Origin: Acidimicrobiia bacterium
GTDB lineage: Bacteria; Actinomycetota; Acidimicrobiia; Acidimicrobiales; Poriferisodalaceae
Assembly: GCA_022827265.1 (NCBI GenBank)
Contig: JAJDTF010000073.1
Location: 1 to 45,216, forward strand
Length of the DNA: 45,216 bases
Reading direction: 5' to 3'
The notes below the pieces were generated by a model that was not told the DNA's origin, searched no databases, and saw only the letters and a list, made by a program, of their open reading frames with translations. Below are positions 42,163 through 45,216 of the stretch, one piece after another. The position numbers and the translations under genes were made by a program. Every line of letters starts with the position of its first letter. Within the stretch, counting starts at the first letter, position 1.

Positions 42163-43539
42163 GTGCGGCAGCGGCCTGATCGGCTCTTTCTGCTGACGGG
42201 GGGCGTGCAGGGCTTGGCCTTCTCGTGGGGCCTGCCGGCGATGGTGTGGTGGGTGGTCGATCTGCGGCTGTCCCCGTTCCGGCTTGCGGTGCTGGGCACC
42301 GCGCTGGTGCTGTCGATTCTTGTGACCGAGACGCCGACCGGCGTGGTCGCCGATCTCTACAGCCGCAAGTACTCAGTCGTGGCCGCCTACGTCGTCATGG
42401 GCACGGCGATGGCGTTGGGCCCGGTCACCGAGCTGTTCGGCGTTCTCGTCATCTGGCAGGTGCTGTGGGGCGTCGGCTGGACGCTGCAGAGCGGCGCTGC
42501 CACGGCGTGGATGACCGACGAGATCGCCCACCACGCCTCGCACTCGCATCGCAGTGCCGCTGTGATGCCCGTCGAGCCTTCGACCCCCGGCGACGACGCT
42601 GGGGCTGACGATGGCGGTGCGGGTGGCGACGCGGCCGGCAGCGATCCCAGCCGCCAGGTGGACGGGCTCATCGTGCGCCATGCCGTCTTCCGGTCCGTGG
42701 GTGTCATGGTCGGCCTCGTCGCCGCCACCGCACTGGGCGCTTGGTCGGTTCGGGGGTCGATGGCGGTGATGGGCCTGCTGTCGATCGCGGCGGCCGGCTA
42801 CTTGGCAGTCACGATGCCCGAGGCCGGTTTCGAGTCACCCCGCCGTCGGGCCGGCGGCGCACCCCGACTGGCACGCACGAGCGCATGGCGAGACGCGATC
42901 ACACTCTGGAAACGGGGCGCACGGCTTGTGCGTCGCAGCCCGTCGCTGCTGGCAGTGACCCTCTCGGCCGCCGTCGCCGCCGGAGCGTGGGAAGCCAATG
43001 ACCGGCTCTCGGCCCTGCGGCTGTTCGAACTCGGCCTCACCGGACTCGACGGTCGCGAGGCAGTGCTGTTCTTCGGCGCAACGTGGTTCGTGATGTCCGC
43101 GCTGGCGATCCCGATGATGACGTGGCTGCGCCGTCACCTCGAGCGGTCGCAGGCCGACCAGCGGAGTGCCCGCCGTGACGCCTTCCTGCTGGCGCGATTC
43201 CTGGTGATCGCCGCCGCAGGCGCCATGGCATTGGCGCTGAGCCCGTGGTTCACGGTGGCGCTCATCGGCTGGGCGATCCTCGACGTGGCCGGCGAGACGG
43301 CATATTCACTGACCGAGGCGATGGCAAATCGGCATGCCGACTCGTCGGTGCGCGCCACCGTGGTCTCGTTCGTCGGGCAGTCCCAGGCAGTGGGAGAAGT
43401 GTCGATCGGCCTGGCGCTGGGAACGGCGGCGCAGCTTGTCTCGCTGCCGTTCGCGCTGGCGATCGCTGCGCTGCTCTTCGCCGTCTCCGCAACGCCCGCA
43501 GCAGTTGTCGGGTGGCGTACCGCCGCGTCTGAGGACTGA
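42163..43539 (+). CDS. major facilitator superfamily transporter
   Basis: A 458-residue membrane protein with about twelve hydrophobic helices. The first loop reads TETPTGVVADLYSRKYSVVA, the MFS signature D-x-x-S-R-K following helix 2. A long Asp/Gly/Ala-rich hydrophilic loop near residues 140-170 joins the first helices to the rest and is unusual. Substrate unknown. The GTG start has a leaderless -10. It is divergent from vapB, with 126 bp between them. Confidence 0.85.
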   Translation: MRQRPDRLFLLTGGVQGLAFSWGLPAMVWWVVDLRLSPFRLAVLGTALVLSILVTETPTGVVADLYSRKYSVVAAYVVMGTAMALGPVTELFGVLVIWQVLWGVGWTLQSGAATAWMTDEIAHHASHSHRSAAVMPVEPSTPGDDAGADDGGAGGDAAGSDPSRQVDGLIVRHAVFRSVGVMVGLVAATALGAWSVRGSMAVMGLLSIAAAGYLAVTMPEAGFESPRRRAGGAPRLARTSAWRDAITLWKRGARLVRRSPSLLAVTLSAAVAAGAWEANDRLSALRLFELGLTGLDGREAVLFFGATWFVMSALAIPMMTWLRRHLERSQADQRSARRDAFLLARFLVIAAAGAMALALSPWFTVALIGWAILDVAGETAYSLTEAMANRHADSSVRATVVSFVGQSQAVGEVSIGLALGTAAQLVSLPFALAIAALLFAVSATPAAVVGWRTAASED

Positions 43540-43650
43540 GTCATGCAACGGCACACATCGGGCATCGGCGCCAACACCGCGACAGCAGCGTCGTGTCGCA
43601 GCGGTTCCAGAATCCGGCGTGAGTTCCCGAGTGGGCTTGGTCGGCTCCTG

Positions 43651-44118
43651 TCAGCCGTCGCCCATCTCGGCCATGGCGGCCTCGGAGCGGCGGGCCATCT
43701 CCTCGGGGTCGATGTCCTCGATGTGGGTGGTGAGGTTCCATCGATGGCCCCACGGATCCTCGATCATGCCCGAGCGGTCGCCGTAGAACTGATCCACGAC
43801 GGGCCGCACCTCGGTGGCACCGGCCGCGAGCGCCGCAGCGAACGTGGCGTCGACGTCCTCCACGTACACGCTCATCTGCACGGGCGATCCGCCGTAGTGC
43901 TTGGGTGACTGGAACTCCATCTCCGGAAACTCGTCGGCCACCATGATGAGCGAGTCGCCGAGCGTCAGTTCAGAGTGGCCGATCCTGTCTCCCATGTCGA
44001 TGCGCATCCGCTCGGTCATACCGAGCACCTCGGTATAGAACGCGATGGCATCTGCAGCGCCGTCGATGCTCATCGACACCGAGATGCGCGGGTAGTCGTC
44101 GGGAATGGGGTTCACCAT
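43651..44118 (-). CDS. VOC-fold glyoxalase/bleomycin-resistance-like protein
   Basis: A 155-residue protein of the PhnB-like branch of the vicinal-oxygen-chelate fold. The paired beta-alpha-beta units are seen: SIDGAADAIAFYTEVLGM near residue 17 and SVYVEDVDATFAAALAAGAT near residue 83. The closing DPWGHRWNLTTHIED near residue 122 is typical of PhnB-like proteins. Metal-binding residues are less certain. An AGGAG site lies 9 nt before the ATG at 44118. It is downstream of the selenoprotein gene on the same strand, with an 87-bp gap, so they may be co-transcribed. Confidence 0.85.
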   Translation of the reverse strand: MVNPIPDDYPRISVSMSIDGAADAIAFYTEVLGMTERMRIDMGDRIGHSELTLGDSLIMVADEFPEMEFQSPKHYGGSPVQMSVYVEDVDATFAAALAAGATEVRPVVDQFYGDRSGMIEDPWGHRWNLTTHIEDIDPEEMARRSEAAMAEMGDG

Positions 44119-44205
44119 CGCGATGTGCTCCTGAATTCGGGAAGCCGGCGCATCGGCCGGAGCGATTGTCGGTGCGATCCGTCGGTCTGCGGGCGCAGCC
44201 CGAAG

Positions 44206-44754
44206 CTAGTGCGCCACCAGCACCCTGACGGCCTGCTCCACCGCCGTTTCGGCGCGGGCTTCGAGCCCTGCTTGGTCAGCACTGGCGATGGGGTGCTCGA
44301 TCACGGTGAACGGATGATCCGGCACGCCCTGCACCCGGGCCATCAGCTCGGCGGCATCAATGAATGCACTGGTCATCACGCTGATCGCGGGCACGCCGAC
44401 CCGTTCGGCGGCGACGGCGTCGTGCAGACTGCACGACGAGCAGCTGCCTCAATCGCCGACACCGGCGAGCACTGCGTCCCAGCCCATCGCCTCGGCCAGC
44501 AGCTCGTGCTGCGCGGGCGCGCTGTAGTTGGTCTTGATCCGCCGGATCACCTTGGCCACTCCATGACGGTCGCGCAGCAGGCGCTCGATATGGTCGAAGA
44601 ACGGCTTGGTGTTCTCCTTGCCGTTGGAGATGACGCCGATGGTGGTGCTCTTGAGCGTCGTCAGCCGCGCCGGCGGGGCGAAACCTGCGGGATCCTGCTC
44701 ATGTGTCGGGTCCAGCAGTTCCACACTGTCCTCCGTGGCGGTTCTCAGCGGCAT
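44206..44754 (-). CDS. UGSC-family selenoprotein (in-frame TGA read as selenocysteine)
   Basis: A single 182-codon frame interrupted by one TGA at 44451-44449. Before it, 101 codons encode a Rossmann-like start (TTIGVISNGKENTKPFFDHI) and end AVLAGVGD; after it, 80 codons continue GSCSSCSLHDAVAAER through VMTSAFIDAAELMARV and HPIASADQAGLEAR to a TAG. The junction spells U-G-S-C-S-S-C, the motif that names the UGSC family, which as I recall includes both selenocysteine and cysteine members. The UGA is followed by a SECIS-like hairpin. The Sec would be residue 102 with ATG 44754, or 104 with the nearby ATG at 44760. A redox role of the U/C pair is inferred. No SelA, SelB, SelD or tRNA-Sec gene is in the window. 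Confidence 0.88.
44418..44438 (-). promoter_or_regulatory. candidate bacterial SECIS element
   Basis: On the mRNA, arms CGUCGUGCA and UGCACGACG form nine perfect pairs around a three-nucleotide loop GUC. The stem begins 10 nt after the UGA, and the loop starts 20 nt after it. The bacterial SECIS consensus, as I recall it, asks for a small loop with G in the first or second position and about 16-37 nt between UGA and loop; both conditions are met. It would bind SelB to recode the UGA. The stem lies within coding sequence (CSLHD), so its pairing must satisfy both codons and structure. Confidence 0.8.
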
Positions 44755-44843
44755 GACCATCGGCACGCTGGCGTGGGCGGGCAGAGGGTCAGCTACATGC
44801 TGCCACGAACGCTGCGCCGAGCCTCGGGCGTGCCATTGGTCGC

Positions 44844-45215
44844 TCAGCCGTTGACACTGTCGAAGCCTGCGTACAGGAACTCGAACACGGCGCTCGCGGG
44901 GTCTGCCGCAGCGATGATCTCCGCATAGGGCAGCGACGCCCCGCCGAAGGCATCGTCGTTCCAGTACGGATCGCTGCGATCCGCCCCGCCCCACAGCCCC
45001 ACGTAGGCATACGGGAACGGGTGCGCAGCGTCGCCGGGTGACAGGCCGTAGGTGGCTCGGGTACCGGCCTCGGCAACGCCGATGGCCGTTGCGATGTCGA
45101 AATGGCCGGGCCACAGCTGGATCTCGTCGGGCTCCGCTGCACCGGGCAGCTCGTGCAACTGTCCGAGCGCACGCTTGCCGAGCCGGAACCATGCCGCCAG
45201 GTGCGCACCGATCTC
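44844..45215 (-). CDS. unknown protein, C-terminal 123 residues
   Basis: A gene that enters from beyond the window's right edge; its last 123 codons are visible. The frame is open to the edge and reads EIGAHLAAWFRLGKRALG, then EIQLWPGHFDIATAIGVAEA, SPGDAAHPFPYAYVGLW and FGGASLPYAEIIAA. The WPGHFD and PFPYAYVG blocks look like a conserved family of actinobacteria, but I cannot name it. It is on the same strand as the selenoprotein and ends 83 bp before that gene's start, so the two may be in one transcript. Confidence 0.7.
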   Translation of the reverse strand, partial: EIGAHLAAWFRLGKRALGQLHELPGAAEPDEIQLWPGHFDIATAIGVAEAGTRATYGLSPGDAAHPFPYAYVGLWGGADRSDPYWNDDAFGGASLPYAEIIAAADPASAVFEFLYAGFDSVNG

Positions 45216-45216
45216 G

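Noticed and set aside
44206-44394. A separate 62-residue gene starting at GTG 44394
   Set aside because: It is the in-frame continuation of the selenoprotein and has no ribosome binding site of its own.
44449-45192. A conventional 247-residue gene ending at the TGA at 44449
   Set aside because: The part before position 44760 is the shadow of the neighbouring gene, and the part after it continues past the TGA as the UGSC protein.

Overview
The window is high-GC DNA from an actinobacterium, most likely of the class Acidimicrobiia (Ilumatobacter-like). This is inferred from gene content: three putative F420-dependent luciferase-like oxidoreductases, acyl-CoA dehydrogenases, a PccB-type carboxyltransferase, a cytochrome P450, an MMPL exporter, and a UGSC-family selenoprotein. 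There are no rRNA or tRNA genes, insertion sequences or CRISPR arrays that I can recognise.

Layout. Positions 1-4.3 kb hold acyl-CoA and short-chain metabolism: an acyl-CoA dehydrogenase fragment, a carboxyltransferase, a zinc alcohol dehydrogenase, an SDR and a hotdog thioesterase. Positions 4.4-11.3 kb hold a Ppx/GppA-HD phosphatase, an MMPL transporter, an anchored Asp-rich protein, a YbaK-like deacylase and a coiled-coil membrane protein, with a LysM-like remnant at 6.1 kb. Positions 11.6-20.1 kb hold a P450, two LLM oxidoreductases, an acyl-CoA dehydrogenase, an alkyl-DHAP-synthase-like flavoenzyme and an orphan branched-chain-type binding lipoprotein. Positions 20.2-28.2 kb hold an ABC-F ATPase, a metallophosphoesterase, SurE, an MFS carrier, an SDR, a decayed sterol desaturase, 5-FTHF cyclo-ligase and a NIPSNAP-like protein.

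Positions 28.3-42.1 kb are an accessory, defence- or repair-flavoured stretch, nearly all on the minus strand. It contains a C-terminally truncated Eco57I-type adenine methylase, TagI with a 51-aa upstream gene, an unknown 505-aa membrane protein, an LLM oxidoreductase, an SF1 helicase, a 1779-aa exonuclease-DinG-RecQ fusion and a VapBC pair. The order vapB, vapC, fusion, SF1 helicase has gaps of at most 81 bp and may be one transcription unit. I see no published system that it matches.

Positions 42.2-45.2 kb hold an MFS protein, a glyoxalase-like protein, a UGSC-family selenoprotein and the end of an unknown gene. The selenoprotein is the clearest exceptional gene: one reading frame is interrupted by a single in-frame TGA, the TGA lies in a U-G-S-C motif, and a 9-bp hairpin with a GUC loop begins 10 nt after it, as expected of a bacterial SECIS element. 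Automatic callers would split or lose this gene.

A regulatory theme recurs: at least ten genes have TANNNT (or a close variant) 6-8 nt before the start codon and no Shine-Dalgarno sequence, the signature of leaderless transcripts. Other genes carry clear GGAGG-type sites.
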